A stretch of DNA of 39,070 nt from Deltaproteobacteria bacterium (GCA_021737325.1 JAIPED010000013.1:1-39070); one strand, 5' to 3'; counted from the first letter of the stretch, positions 17,757 through 26,874 are shown. Numbers and translations: made by a program. The notes: a model not told the origin generated them from the sequence alone.

Positions 17757-19667
17757 ATGTCGAATTACCTGAAAATTTCTTTTCCGAGCGGGACAGTCAG
17801 AGATGTTCCCAGGGGAAGCTCTGCTCGTGAAGCTCTAGAGCTTGATGGGCACTTCCTTGCGGTGGCGGCAAGCATTGCGGACAAGGCTGTAGATATTAAC
17901 GCTGCCCTATATGAAGATTGTTCCATTGTTGGCATTGAAGCCAACTCCCAACAGGGTTTGGAGATAATTCGTCATAGCGCCTCACACATCATGGCGGAGG
18001 CGGTAAAATCCCTATTTCCTGCTATCAAAGTCGCCATAGGACCAGCGATAGAAAGTGGTTTTTACTACGATTTTGAAAGGGAGGAGCCTTTTACCTCCGC
18101 CGATCTGGAACTTATTGAGCAAAAGATGCGGGAAATAATAGCTGAGGATGGAGCTTTTTCTCGTGAGGAAATGTCTCGATCAGAGGCGACCTTACTCTTT
18201 GAGAAACTGGGGGAGAGCTACAAGGTTGAGCTTATCAATGATCTGCCTCCAGAAGTTACGAATGTTAGCATTTACCGTCAGGGGGATTTTGTCGATCTTT
18301 GCCGAGGCCCGCATATTGCTTCTACAGGAAAGGTCGGCGCATTCAAGTTGCTTTCGGTTGCAGGGGCTTATTGGCGCGGCGACGAGAAAAACAAAATGCT
18401 CCAACGGATATATGGGACGGCTTTTTCTAGTAAACAAGAACTGGATGAGTATCTCCATCTTGTTGAAGAGGCGAAGCGACGAGACCATCGTCGTATAGGT
18501 AAAGATTTGGATCTCTTTCAGGTGTCTGAAGAGGCAGGTGCGGGTTTGGTCATCTTCCATCCCAAAGGCATGATGTTGCGATACCTGATAGAGGAGTGGG
18601 AGCGGAAGGAACATATAAAAAGAGGATACCAAATGGTCATGGGCCCACAGATATTGAAGGCCGACTTGTGGAAGCTTTCCGGGCACTACGATAACTACCG
18701 AGAGAATATGTATTTCACTGAGGTTGATGGGCAATCATACGGCATCAAGCCCATGAACTGCATTTCTCATATGCTCATTTACAAATCACAGCTTCGTTCG
18801 TACCGCGATCTGCCCATTCGCTACTTTGAGTTGGGTACGGTGCACCGCCATGAAAAAGCGGGAGTGTTGCACGGCTTAATGCGAGTGAGACAGTTCACCC
18901 AGGATGATGCTCACATAATCTGTACCCCGGAACAGCTTTCCTCAGAGATAAAAGGGGTTGCCGATTTTGTTGCAACCGCGATGCAGATATTTGGTTTTGA
19001 GTATGAAGTGGAATTGAGTACCCGTCCCGTCAAATCGATAGGTAGCGATAGCGATTGGGAATTGGCGACCAGCGCTCTGAGAGGGGCCCTTGTTGAGAGT
19101 GCGATACCCTACGATGTACACCAAGGTGATGGAGCTTTTTATGGTCCGAAGATAGATTTCAAGATAAAAGATGCGTTGAATCGCAAGTGGCAATGTGCGA
19201 CTATTCAGTGTGACTTTACCTTGCCAGAGAGGTTTGAGTTGCATTATATCGGGGAGGATGGCCTGCGGCATCGACCGGTGATGTTGCATCGTGTTATTTT
19301 AGGAGCGATTGAAAGGTTTATGGGGGTGTTAATTGAACACTTCGCTGGAGCGTTTCCTCTTTGGCTTTCCCCCGTGCAGGCGGTTGTTGTTACCGTAACG
19401 GACAAACACATCCCCTATGGACAAAAGGTGCTAGAATTGCTTAAGAGTGCTGGAATTCGTAGCGAAGGGGATTTCCGTAACGAAAAGTTGGGATATAAGG
19501 TGCGTGAGGCACAGTTACAAAAAACCCCCTATGCGTTGGTTGTTGGGGATAAAGAGATTGAAAATGGGACGGTAGCGCTTCGCAAACGAGGAGGCGAACA
19601 ACTGCCATCCGTGAGCGTGGAGGAGTTTATTCGCGAAGTTGTTTCGTTGTCCCAGCGATATGAGTAA
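17757..19667 (+). CDS. thrS: Threonyl-tRNA synthetase
   Basis: Charges tRNA(Thr) with threonine. The 636-residue product has an N-terminal TGS domain (1-62), the editing domain with [16 protein letters not shown] and the later CRGPHI segment, class II motifs with [11 protein letters not shown] (zinc cysteine), the [20 protein letters not shown] region and [18 protein letters not shown], and a C-terminal anticodon-binding domain. The frame is open from 17715, but that GTG lies inside the terminator hairpin. ATG 17757 gives the normal [12 protein letters not shown] start and length. The ribosome-binding sequence before it is weak. It heads the run thrS-infC-rpmI-rplT-pheS-pheT-ihfA-merR, all on the plus strand with short gaps. 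Confidence 0.97.
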   Translation: MSNYLKISFPSGTVRDVPRGSSAREALELDGHFLAVAASIADKAVDINAALYEDCSIVGIEANSQQGLEIIRHSASHIMAEAVKSLFPAIKVAIGPAIESGFYYDFEREEPFTSADLELIEQKMREIIAEDGAFSREEMSRSEATLLFEKLGESYKVELINDLPPEVTNVSIYRQGDFVDLCRGPHIASTGKVGAFKLLSVAGAYWRGDEKNKMLQRIYGTAFSSKQELDEYLHLVEEAKRRDHRRIGKDLDLFQVSEEAGAGLVIFHPKGMMLRYLIEEWERKEHIKRGYQMVMGPQILKADLWKLSGHYDNYRENMYFTEVDGQSYGIKPMNCISHMLIYKSQLRSYRDLPIRYFELGTVHRHEKAGVLHGLMRVRQFTQDDAHIICTPEQLSSEIKGVADFVATAMQIFGFEYEVELSTRPVKSIGSDSDWELATSALRGALVESAIPYDVHQGDGAFYGPKIDFKIKDALNRKWQCATIQCDFTLPERFELHYIGEDGLRHRPVMLHRVILGAIERFMGVLIEHFAGAFPLWLSPVQAVVVTVTDKHIPYGQKVLELLKSAGIRSEGDFRNEKLGYKVREAQLQKTPYALVVGDKEIENGTVALRKRGGEQLPSVSVEEFIREVVSLSQRYE

Positions 19668-19676
19668 AAAATTGTT

Positions 19677-19690
19677 GGAGGTGTCGTATA
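19677..19690 (+). promoter_or_regulatory. Ribosome-binding site and AUA start of infC
   Basis: GGAGG at 19677-19681 is followed after exactly 6 bases by ATA at 19688-19690, in frame with infC. No ATG, GTG or TTG occurs at a suitable distance. This spacing fixes the start at a rare AUA codon. Confidence 0.8.
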
Positions 19691-20206
19691 AGTAAGGAAT
19701 TAAGAATAAACGGAGAAATAAGGGTGCCTGTGGTTAGAGTTGTCGGCGCCGATGGCGAGCCACTAGGAATTATGAGTGTTGCGGATGCAAATTCCCGCGC
19801 CATTGTTGCCGAGCTTGATTTGGTTGAGGTTTCGCCAACAGCCGCCCCGCCGGTCTGCCGTATTATGGATTACGGAAAGTTTCGCTATCAGCAAAGCAAA
19901 AGGATGCAGATTGCGAAAAAGAAGCAGGTAGTTTCTCAGGTGAAGGAGATTCGTTTACGGCCAAAAACCGAAGATCACGATTTGCAAACGAAGATAAAGC
20001 ATATTCGGCGGTTTTTGGAGCAGGGCGATAAGGTGAAGATAACGATGATCTTTCGCGGCAGGGAGATTGCCTATACCGATCTGGCGATGAAAGCGATGGA
20101 GGAAATAAAAGAATTCCTTGCGGAAGTGGCCTCTATTGAGCAAGTGGCGAAGATGGAAGGGCGGCGTATGACAATGGTTGTTGCCCCCGTTGCCAAGAAA
20201 AAATAA
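19688..20206 (+). CDS. infC: Translation initiation factor IF-3 (apparent AUA start)
   Basis: IF-3 binds the 30S subunit, keeps it apart from 50S and rejects wrong start codons. The conserved N terminus, residues ISKELRINGEIRVPVVRVVG, begins only if translation starts at ATA 19688. The first conventional start in frame, GTG 19724, would remove the conserved RINGEIR segment. From ATA the product is 172 residues, matching family length. Domain 1 (about 1-75, with RIMDYGKFRYQQSKR) and domain 2 (about 85-172, with IRLRPKTEDHDLQTKI and MIFRGREI) are complete. A rare start on infC is the known basis of IF-3 autoregulation in Escherichia coli (AUU), so the same control is likely here. Confidence 0.95.
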   Translation: MSKELRINGEIRVPVVRVVGADGEPLGIMSVADANSRAIVAELDLVEVSPTAAPPVCRIMDYGKFRYQQSKRMQIAKKKQVVSQVKEIRLRPKTEDHDLQTKIKHIRRFLEQGDKVKITMIFRGREIAYTDLAMKAMEEIKEFLAEVASIEQVAKMEGRRMTMVVAPVAKKK

Positions 20207-20223
20207 CCAATTAGGAGAGAAAT

Positions 20224-20421
20224 ATGTCGAAACAAAAAACGCATAGCGGGGCAAAAAAGCGATTTAGTTTTACCGCTACGGGGAAGATAAAGAGGTCAAA
20301 GGCTTATCGCCGTCATATCCTGACGAGCAAAACGCAAAAACAAAAGCGGAATTTGAGACGGGGCGCATTGGTACACCATACAAACGAGGCGGCGATAAGG
20401 TCGCTATTACCCTACGCCTAA
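20224..20421 (+). CDS. rpmI: 50S ribosomal protein L35
   Basis: Small basic protein of the large ribosomal subunit. The 65-residue product has the family pattern [20 protein letters not shown] followed by Lys/Arg-rich sequence with [16 protein letters not shown], and ends near LLPYA. An AGGAGAG ribosome site precedes the ATG. It lies between infC and rplT, the classical operon that L20 represses at the translational level in other bacteria. Confidence 0.97.
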   Translation: MSKQKTHSGAKKRFSFTATGKIKRSKAYRRHILTSKTQKQKRNLRRGALVHHTNEAAIRSLLPYA

Positions 20422-20443
20422 CAAGAGAGGAGAATTGTGGGAG

Positions 20444-20803
20444 ATGTCCAGAGTAAAGAGGGCTGTTCATTCGAAGAAAAAGCGAAGAAAAATATTAAAA
20501 ATGGCAAAGGGATTTTTTGGTGCCCGGAGTCGCTTGTTGCGTACTGCCAAAGAAGCCGTTGATCGTGCTTTACGGTACGCCTTCCGCGATAGGAGGGTAC
20601 GCAAGCGTGAATTCCGTTCTTTATGGATAGCGCGTATTTCTGCTGCCGCTAGGATAAATGACATAACCTATAGCCGTCTGATTGATGGGATGAAGAAAGC
20701 CGGAATAGAGATTGACCGTAAGGTGCTTTCCGATATTGCTATCCATGACCCGAACGGATTTTTCGAGATTGTTAAAACCGCTAGGGCCAAGCTTCAATCA
20801 TAA
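20444..20803 (+). CDS. rplT: 50S ribosomal protein L20
   Basis: rRNA-binding assembly protein of the large subunit and, in studied bacteria, translational repressor of the infC-rpmI-rplT unit. From ATG 20444 the product is 119 residues, starting [19 protein letters not shown], which is canonical; the upstream TTG at 20435 adds only MWE and is rejected. The [31 protein letters not shown] segment is typical. The stop overlaps the start of pheS (TAATG). Confidence 0.97.
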   Translation: MSRVKRAVHSKKKRRKILKMAKGFFGARSRLLRTAKEAVDRALRYAFRDRRVRKREFRSLWIARISAAARINDITYSRLIDGMKKAGIEIDRKVLSDIAIHDPNGFFEIVKTARAKLQS

Positions 20804-21867
20804 TGATGGCAGTCTCTAATTTGTCTTCTGATGTCATCCCAGACTCTGTTATGAAAGCAAATATTGCTGAAATTGAGAGAGTTTCGTTGCGAGAAGTCGC
20901 CGATGTAACTGACATGGCGGGTTTGCAAGGTTTGAGGCTTAAGTATCTCGGGCGTAAGGGTGTCGTAACGGCACTTCTGAGAGAAGTATCCCAACAGCCT
21001 CCCGAATCAAGGGCACAATGGGGAAAGTCGTGTAACGAATTAAAAAACAGGATAGAAACGGCGTTAGAAGAAAGAAGCTCCGTTATCTTGGCGAGTGGTG
21101 CTTCCGCCAGCCTGCTTAAACAAGCGATAGATGTTACCCTTCCGGGAAGGACACTTCCTCGTGGTGGCATCCACCCCATTGTCAAGGTTAGCAATGAAAT
21201 TTGCACCATTTTTACATCTATGGGGTTTTCCATTGCCGATGGTCCCGAAGTTGAAACGGATAGCTACAATTTTTCGTCGCTCAATATTCCCAAAGACCAT
21301 TCTTCCCGCGATATGCAGGACACCTTTTATGTTACCGATGATGTTGTATTGCGCACACACACCTCCCCCGTTCAGATCCGCGTGATGGAAGGAACGAATC
21401 CTCCGTTACGCATCATTTCTCCTGGGAGAGTCTATCGCCCCGATTGGGACATTACCCACTCGCCAATGTTTCATCAGATTGAAGGTTTTGTCGTTGATAT
21501 AGGAGTTACCTTTGGCGATCTCAAGGGGGTTTTGTTGTTGTTCCTGCAAAAAATTTTCGGGGAAGATACCATTTTAAGATTTCGGCCTAGTTTTTTCCCC
21601 TTTACCGAACCAAGTGCCGAGGTGGATATTCAGTGCGGTATTTGCCATGGTAGCGGTTGCCGTTCCTGCTCACATAGCGGCTGGTTGGAGATACTAGGTT
21701 GTGGGATGATTGATCCCGCCGTTTTTGCCAATGTTGGCTATGATTATGATAAGTTTTCCGGTTTTGCTTTTGGTGTTGGGGTAGAACGGGTGGTGATGCT
21801 CAAATATGGCGTTTCTGATATTCGCCATTTTTTTGAAAACGATGTGAGATTTTTGGAGCAGTTCTAA
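20803..21867 (+). CDS. pheS: Phenylalanyl-tRNA synthetase alpha subunit
   Basis: Catalytic subunit of the alpha2-beta2 enzyme charging tRNA(Phe). Class II motifs are seen: GGIHPIVKVSNEICTIFTSM (motif 1 region), HTSPVQIRVM, GRVYRPDWDITHSPMFHQIEG (motif 2), and the C-terminal FGVGVERVVMLKYGVSDIR (motif 3). A CGICHGSGCRSC cysteine cluster precedes GWLEILGCGMID, a feature shared by many PheS proteins. Starting at 20803, in TAATG overlap with rplT, gives 354 residues. ATG 20851 (MKANIAEIERVSLREV) resembles the usual N terminus and would give 338 residues; neither has a strong ribosome site, so the start is uncertain. Confidence 0.95.
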   Translation: MMAVSNLSSDVIPDSVMKANIAEIERVSLREVADVTDMAGLQGLRLKYLGRKGVVTALLREVSQQPPESRAQWGKSCNELKNRIETALEERSSVILASGASASLLKQAIDVTLPGRTLPRGGIHPIVKVSNEICTIFTSMGFSIADGPEVETDSYNFSSLNIPKDHSSRDMQDTFYVTDDVVLRTHTSPVQIRVMEGTNPPLRIISPGRVYRPDWDITHSPMFHQIEGFVVDIGVTFGDLKGVLLLFLQKIFGEDTILRFRPSFFPFTEPSAEVDIQCGICHGSGCRSCSHSGWLEILGCGMIDPAVFANVGYDYDKFSGFAFGVGVERVVMLKYGVSDIRHFFENDVRFLEQF

Positions 21868-21869
21868 TT

Positions 21870-24284
21870 ATGCTAATTTCGCTCAAATGGCTTAACGAAC
21901 ATGTTGATATTGCTGATATAACTCCAGACGCAATCGCGCAAAAGCTAACGATGGCGGGACTTGAGGTTGAGGGTATTGAAGAAAAACATCCCGCCTTTAG
22001 TGGTGTCATTGTGGCGCGTGTCGTAGATATTGAGGTGCATTCAGATGCCAATAGGCTTTTGCTGTGTCAAATTTTTACAGGAACAGAAACCGTGCCTGTT
22101 GTTTGTGGGGCGGACAACATTGCGGCTGGTAGTGTTGTACCCCTTGCCAATGTTGGAGCAACATTGCCGGGAAGAGAGAAGATAGGGGCTAGCTCTATCA
22201 GGGGGGTTGTTTCCCATGGGATGCTTTGTTCTGAAGAAGAATTGGGGATAGGCTCCGATAATAGTGGGATAATGCTACTTCCGGAGAATCTGCCGTTAGG
22301 CAGAGAACTGGCTGAAGTGTTAAATCTTGGCGACACTACCTTGAATGTCTCCATAACCCCAAACCGTGCCGATTGTTATTCCATCATCGGGATTGCCAGA
22401 GAGGTGGCGGCGTTATTTGACAGACCACTTAAAGAAGTATCCTGCGAATTGAAGCAGGTGGAAAGCCATATCGCGGAATTTGCTTCTGTCAAGATTGACG
22501 CGCCGCACCTTTGCCCTCGTTATAGTGCGATGATGATTGCTGGCGTGAAAATTGGTCAATCCCCCTTATGGATGCGTCAGAGGTTAGAAGCTGTGGGGAT
22601 CAGAGCCATCAGTAATGTGGTTGATGTTACGAACTATGTGATGATGGAGATGGGGCAGCCACTTCACGCCTTTGATTACGAGTTGTTGGCTGGTGGTAAA
22701 ATTATCGTACGCTCTTCGCAGGACGGCGAAAAATTCGTATCGCTTGATGGTAAGGAACGGATTCTACGAAAAGAAATCCTGATGATCTGTGATGCAGAAA
22801 AGCCTGTGGCGATTGCGGGGATAATGGGTGGAGACAACTCTGAGATATGCCCCGAGACAAAAACGGTATTACTGGAAAGCGCTTATTTCAACCCGGTATC
22901 AATCAGGAAATCAGCCCGGTATTTGGGCATGGGAACGGATGCCTCACTCAGGTTCGAAAAGGGAATTGATCCCAACGGGGTGCTAACCGCACTGAAACGC
23001 GCCGCCTACCTCATCGCACAAACGGCTGGGGGTGTTATTTATAACGGTTGCATTGATGAATATCCGCAGAGGGTGGAAGTCGCCCAGGGCATCCAACTGC
23101 GGGAGAACAAGATGGCATCCCTCATTGGTATGGTAATACCGCAGGAAGAAGTTATGCGGATTTTTACTTCCCTGGGGATGGAATGTAGCAGGATAAAAGA
23201 GGGGTTTTTGGTTAATCCGCCATCATATCGTGTTGATATAACAAGAGAAGCCGATTTGATAGAAGAGGTTGTACGCATCTACGGCTATGATCGAGTCGCA
23301 ACAACCTTACCCACTTTTGCGGCGGCGGTCGCGCTTCCCTCCGGCAGAGAAAAGGTGGAAGAAGTAGTCAGCGATGTTTTTAGCGGCTATGGTTATTCGC
23401 AGATTCTCACATTTAGCTTTATCAACCCCAAGGCGGTCGATTTGTTGAATTTGCCGCTGGCTGATGAGAGGCGCAATTTTGTAGTTCTCCGTAACCCGCT
23501 GGTGGAGGATCACGGAGTAATGCGCACGACTCTTGTTTATAGTGCATTGCAAACGCTAAGAAATAATGTCTATAGCGGTAACACCGATTTGAAGCTCTTT
23601 GAGATTGGCAGAGTATTCTTTTCTAAGGGGATAGCTGAATTACCGAGGGAGGAGAACCGTCTTTGCGCCGTTGTTTGCGGGATGGCTTTTGGGCAGAATT
23701 GCCACTTTGGTAAGAGTCCTGCAGGGTACTACGATGTCAAGGGAGCGGTGGAGGGGCTCTTCTCAGCGCTGTCTCTGCGCAATGTTTCTTGGCGAGGGGA
23801 GGTTACCGAACCGTTTTTACACCCTTATCGCTCGGCAGGAATTTTTGTAGATGAGCAAAAGGTCGGTTTCATCGGTGAGTTGCATCCCGAAGTGCTGGCG
23901 CGTTTTGATTTGAATGTTGTCCCCACAGTGTTGGAGTGCAGTCTAGATCTCCTTACGGAATTGGTGCAGGATACGAAGAAAACCATTAAGGCGCTACCTA
24001 AATTCCCCTCCAGCTATCGCGATGTTTCTTTTTTGGTAGAGGAAGCGGTAACTTTTTTTGCTATTGAAGGGTATATTGCCGCAGCCAATGAACAATTGCT
24101 TGAAAAAACAACAGTTTTTGATGTATTTCGGGGCAAAGGCGTTGCTGCAGGAAAAAAGAGTATGGCGGTGAGATTTGTTTATCGTTCCTCGGAAAAAACG
24201 CTCACCGAAGAAGAGATTAAAGAAGCCCATGAACGGGTGCTGAAGGCGCTGGTGCAAAATTCTGGTGCGGAATTAAGAGGCTAA
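21870..24284 (+). CDS. pheT: Phenylalanyl-tRNA synthetase beta subunit
   Basis: Large subunit of the tetrameric enzyme, which binds tRNA(Phe) and edits mischarged Tyr-tRNA. The 804-residue product has the N-terminal MLISLKWLNEHVDI start, the tRNA-binding OB domain (about 40-150), the B3/B4 editing region (about 210-390, with FDYELLAGGKIIVR and GTDASLRFEKGID), B5, a class II-like domain, and a C-terminal ferredoxin-fold anticodon-binding domain (KALPKFPSSYRDVSFLVEE onward). It begins 2 bases after the pheS stop. Length is normal. Confidence 0.97.
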   Translation: MLISLKWLNEHVDIADITPDAIAQKLTMAGLEVEGIEEKHPAFSGVIVARVVDIEVHSDANRLLLCQIFTGTETVPVVCGADNIAAGSVVPLANVGATLPGREKIGASSIRGVVSHGMLCSEEELGIGSDNSGIMLLPENLPLGRELAEVLNLGDTTLNVSITPNRADCYSIIGIAREVAALFDRPLKEVSCELKQVESHIAEFASVKIDAPHLCPRYSAMMIAGVKIGQSPLWMRQRLEAVGIRAISNVVDVTNYVMMEMGQPLHAFDYELLAGGKIIVRSSQDGEKFVSLDGKERILRKEILMICDAEKPVAIAGIMGGDNSEICPETKTVLLESAYFNPVSIRKSARYLGMGTDASLRFEKGIDPNGVLTALKRAAYLIAQTAGGVIYNGCIDEYPQRVEVAQGIQLRENKMASLIGMVIPQEEVMRIFTSLGMECSRIKEGFLVNPPSYRVDITREADLIEEVVRIYGYDRVATTLPTFAAAVALPSGREKVEEVVSDVFSGYGYSQILTFSFINPKAVDLLNLPLADERRNFVVLRNPLVEDHGVMRTTLVYSALQTLRNNVYSGNTDLKLFEIGRVFFSKGIAELPREENRLCAVVCGMAFGQNCHFGKSPAGYYDVKGAVEGLFSALSLRNVSWRGEVTEPFLHPYRSAGIFVDEQKVGFIGELHPEVLARFDLNVVPTVLECSLDLLTELVQDTKKTIKALPKFPSSYRDVSFLVEEAVTFFAIEGYIAAANEQLLEKTTVFDVFRGKGVAAGKKSMAVRFVYRSSEKTLTEEEIKEAHERVLKALVQNSGAELRG

Positions 24285-24305
24285 TAATAAGCGGGAGGAT
24301 TTTTT

Positions 24306-24584
24306 ATGACGAAGAAAGACATGGTGCAGCTTGTGTATGACAAGCTTGGTCTCTCAAAGGGAGATTCGGTGAGGATAGTGGAGACATTTTTGGACATTAT
24401 CAAGGAGGCCATAGTCAACGGGGAGAAGGTGAAAATCTCTGGATTTGGCAACTTTGAAACCAAGGACAAACGCTCACGCCGTGGGCGTAACCCGAAGACA
24501 GGTGAGTCGATGGAGATCACAGCTCGAAGAGTTTTGGTCTTTAAATCCAGCAATGTTCTTAGGGACATGATGAACGAAAGGTAG
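24306..24584 (+). CDS. ihfA: Integration host factor alpha subunit
   Basis: DNA-bending architectural protein of the HU/IHF family, usually active as a heterodimer with IHF-beta. The 92-residue product starts MTKKDMVQLVYDKLGLSKGD and contains the signature GFGNFETKDKRSRRGRNPKTGE, with the DNA-intercalating proline in NPKTGE and the C-terminal ARRVLVFKSSNVLRDMM. GCGGGAGGA precedes the ATG. Its place directly after pheT is the conserved proteobacterial location and supports the alpha rather than HU assignment. Confidence 0.95.
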   Translation: MTKKDMVQLVYDKLGLSKGDSVRIVETFLDIIKEAIVNGEKVKISGFGNFETKDKRSRRGRNPKTGESMEITARRVLVFKSSNVLRDMMNER

Positions 24585-24593
24585 TAACAGCCC

Positions 24594-25001
24594 ATGACGG
24601 AAAAGGCTCCACAGCTAGCTGAAGAGAAGCCTCTAGGTGAAGGGATGCTGGGCGGGGGAGCTTCTTCGGATACGACGGGCAAGGTTTTTTTCCGTATTGG
24701 TGATGTGGCAAGGATCCTGGGGGTTTCTCCCAGTGTTATTCGCTACTGGGAAATGGAATTTAAAAATATAAAGCCCTCTCGCTCTCGTAGCGGTCAGCGC
24801 CTGTATCGCCGTAAAGATCTGGAACATCTGCAGTCAATCAAAAGACTGATATATGAGGAACGCCTCACAATTGAAGGGGCGAAGATGCACATGGCAAAAA
24901 AACACGAAGATGCGTTGTTACGGAGTGTCTTGGATCGTGATTTGCTACAGCGGATCATTCAAGGCCTGGAAGCTATCAAAAGGATAGCTTCGGAAAAGTA
25001 G
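24594..25001 (+). CDS. MerR-family transcriptional regulator
   Basis: The 135-residue protein has a winged helix-turn-helix at about residues 28-98, with the family pattern RIGDVARILGVSPSVIRYWEMEF, then YRRKDLEHLQSIKRLIYEERLTIEGAKMHM. It ends in a short helix (about 105-133) and has no recognisable ligand-binding domain. The first 25 residues are acidic and low in complexity. It lies 9 bases after ihfA, the same position as a MerR gene in other proteobacterial pheST-ihfA operons. Its targets cannot be deduced. Confidence 0.9.
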   Translation: MTEKAPQLAEEKPLGEGMLGGGASSDTTGKVFFRIGDVARILGVSPSVIRYWEMEFKNIKPSRSRSGQRLYRRKDLEHLQSIKRLIYEERLTIEGAKMHMAKKHEDALLRSVLDRDLLQRIIQGLEAIKRIASEK

Positions 25002-25092
25002 TACCGGTCTTGTGTCTCATTTCTGCGGCAGTCGCCAATTCAACAGTTTTCGTTTGCTTTCTTTCCTCTGTTTGTGCCTACGGGTCGCGCCA

Positions 25093-25460
25093 GGGAGTGG
25101 GTTAGGTGGCCGCGATGGCATTATCGCCAACGAGGAAAGTCCGAACTCCACAGGGCGGAATGGTCGCTAACGGCGACTGGGGGCAACCCTAAGGAAAGTG
25201 CCACAGAAAAGATACCGCCTCGCTTTAGCGGGGTAAGGGTGAAAAGGTGAGGTAAGAGCTCACCAGTTTCTCGGGTGATCGGGAAAGCTTGGTAAACCCC
25301 ATTCGGAGCAAGACTAAATAGGAGAACGCTTGAAGGTGGCCCGCCTAAAGTTCTCGGGTAAGTCGCTTGAGGTGGCGAGCAATCGCCATCCTAGATAAAT
25401 GGTCGCCGGCCACCGCTAAGGTGGCGACAGGATTCGGCTTATTACCCACTCCCATTTTTT
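25093..25460 (+). ncRNA. rnpB: RNase P RNA, bacterial class A
   Basis: Catalytic RNA that trims the 5' leader of tRNA precursors. The hallmark conserved blocks are present: GAGGAAAGTCCGAACTCCAC at about 25131-25150, GGCAACCCTAAGG and ACAGAAA (near 25183-25210), GGTAAACCCC near 25291, and the 3' ACAGGATTCGGCTTA near 25428. The ends GGGAGTGGGT (25093-25102) and ACCCACTCCC (25444-25453) pair as helix P1 and are followed by a T-run, which probably ends transcription. It lies downstream of merR on the same strand. Confidence 0.96.
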
Positions 25461-25797
25461 ACGGATCATTTTGCTGTTGGTGAAAAAGAATCTTTCTTGT
25501 TAAGACTATTGCACAACTGCACCGCTTAGCTTCTTGTGGTTAAGTCCGCACCCTTTTTCACGAGTGAAGCCGCCAGCGGCGGGCAACCGCAAAAAGCAAA
25601 ATGCACCAGAATGACACATCCAGAAACTGTTGTAATGTTTATGGTATTTTTTAGCAGTTTCCTGCTGATGCTCATTGCTATTGGTTGAGGGATGAGGTTG
25701 TGCAATGGGTCTTTATCTTGGCCCCCGCCGCCGCTGCGCCTGGATGTTGGGGGAGGCTATAAGCACTTTCTAGCCGAAAGCATGAGGCACACTCCTC
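25461..25797. other. Intergenic region between rnpB and lptG
   Basis: No gene is supported. The stretch contains repeat copy A (25500-25613). A GAAACTG/CAGTTTC inverted pair lies between about 25622 and 25662, and GGCTA/TAGCC flank the region just after the lptG stop. No T-run terminator for lptG was found. Confidence 0.5.
25500..25613 (+). repeat. Dispersed structured intergenic repeat, copy A
   Basis: This block matches 38963-39070 in the same orientation. The first 38 bases agree at 32 positions, beginning TTAAGACT and including GCACCGCTT. A 30-base 3' block agrees at 26 positions and starts GCGGGCA. The middle differs, but both copies hold short palindromes; here TTCACGAGTGAA and GCCGCCAGCGGC. 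It lies just downstream of rnpB. The pattern of conserved ends and variable hairpin middle resembles REP- or MITE-like elements. Confidence 0.7.
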
Positions 25798-26874
25798 CTA
25801 TGTTTTTACCCTCTTCAAGAGCCAAAGCGCTAGTAAGCCAAAGAGAATATTAGCGCTCCAAGCCGCCAATACTGGCGGAATGTATCCCGATTTGCCAGCA
25901 GAGCTGGCTATGGCAAAAACAACCCAATAAGAAAACCCGATTCCGATTCCGATTCCGATATTGCCAGCAACTCCTCCCTCCCTGCCAAAGGTGATGGAAA
26001 ATACTGCTCCAATTATTACCAGAATTAAATTGACCAAAGAAAAGGCGATTTTTCCATGCAACTCCGTCAAATACATACCTGCTTGTGTTCCCGCTTTTAG
26101 AAGGTGTTTCGCGTAGCGCTGAATCTCCGTGAGGGTCATCAAGGAGGTGTCGCTTTGCACCAAGACAAAATCCTGTGGTTTTTCTTTCAGTGTTAATCCG
26201 TGTTCCGAGCGCTTTTCTAACAAAGGGAAATCCCTTCCGGTGAAGCTAACCATGGTAACATCCCGCATAACCCACCCCCCGTCGCGCCAGTAAGCCATGG
26301 GTGCTTGGAGACGGGTTGTGATGTTGAAGTCTTTATCAAAAACAAAGACAGAGACACCACGAAGTTCCACCTTTTGTGCATCGTAAAAGGTGAAATTGTA
26401 TATTGCCTCTCCGTCTTTGTACCAGATGCCGTCACTTTTAAAGGCCAGCATGTCCTGGCGTTTTTGCACCTGATTGGTAACACTCTGAGCTTGCTTAAGC
26501 CCGTAGGGGGCGAGGAAACCGTTCAGGAAGGCGTGGATGAGCGAAATTGCCAACGCAATGATCATCAGCGGTTTTACCAGAGCCGCAACGCTAACTCCCC
26601 CAGCCTTAAGCGCTATAATTTCATTATTCCTTGACATAACTGTAAAGACAACCAAAACGGCCAACAAGCTACTGGCGGGGATTATCATGGAAACTAAGAA
26701 TGGTAGTTGCCAGAGAAAATGTGTGAGCACCTGTTCTGCGGAAGCATTCTGGGATAAAAAGGAATTCACCCTCGTTACAAAATCAACGATGAATGAAATT
26801 GCTCCAAGGGAAAGAAGGATGAAGCCGAAGGCCTTCAAAAATTCAGAGGCGATATAGCGGTTTATTATTTTCAT
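25798..26874 (-). CDS. lptG: LptF/LptG family lipopolysaccharide export permease
   Basis: Inner-membrane subunit of the LptB2FG transporter, which extracts lipopolysaccharide and passes it to LptC/A. The 358-residue product has the YjgP/YjgQ layout: transmembrane helices near residues 12-34, 52-78 and 100-120, a periplasmic beta-jellyroll domain (about 125-265), then three more helices near 275-296, 302-322 and 335-354. The N-terminal MKIINRYIASEFLKAFGFILL is characteristic. LptG is preferred over LptF from the N-terminal pattern, but the two are hard to separate by eye. It is last in a minus-strand set with hisF, 20 bases away. An in-frame hexanucleotide repeat encodes Gly-Ile repeats in helix 5. 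Confidence 0.88.
   Translation of the reverse strand: MKIINRYIASEFLKAFGFILLSLGAISFIVDFVTRVNSFLSQNASAEQVLTHFLWQLPFLVSMIIPASSLLAVLVVFTVMSRNNEIIALKAGGVSVAALVKPLMIIALAISLIHAFLNGFLAPYGLKQAQSVTNQVQKRQDMLAFKSDGIWYKDGEAIYNFTFYDAQKVELRGVSVFVFDKDFNITTRLQAPMAYWRDGGWVMRDVTMVSFTGRDFPLLEKRSEHGLTLKEKPQDFVLVQSDTSLMTLTEIQRYAKHLLKAGTQAGMYLTELHGKIAFSLVNLILVIIGAVFSITFGREGGVAGNIGIGIGIGFSYWVVFAIASSAGKSGYIPPVLAAWSANILFGLLALWLLKRVKT
25937..25959. repeat. In-frame hexanucleotide tandem repeat in lptG
   Basis: The unit CCGATT occurs nearly four times in succession on the plus strand. It encodes alternating Ile and Gly in the fifth membrane helix of the LptG-like protein. Because the unit is 6 bases, gain or loss of copies would keep frame and only change helix length. 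Confidence 0.85.

Noticed and set aside
25937-25959. Short tandem repeat considered as a CRISPR-like array
   Set aside because: It is a 6-base microsatellite within the lptG coding frame without spacers; no CRISPR array or cas gene is seen in the window.
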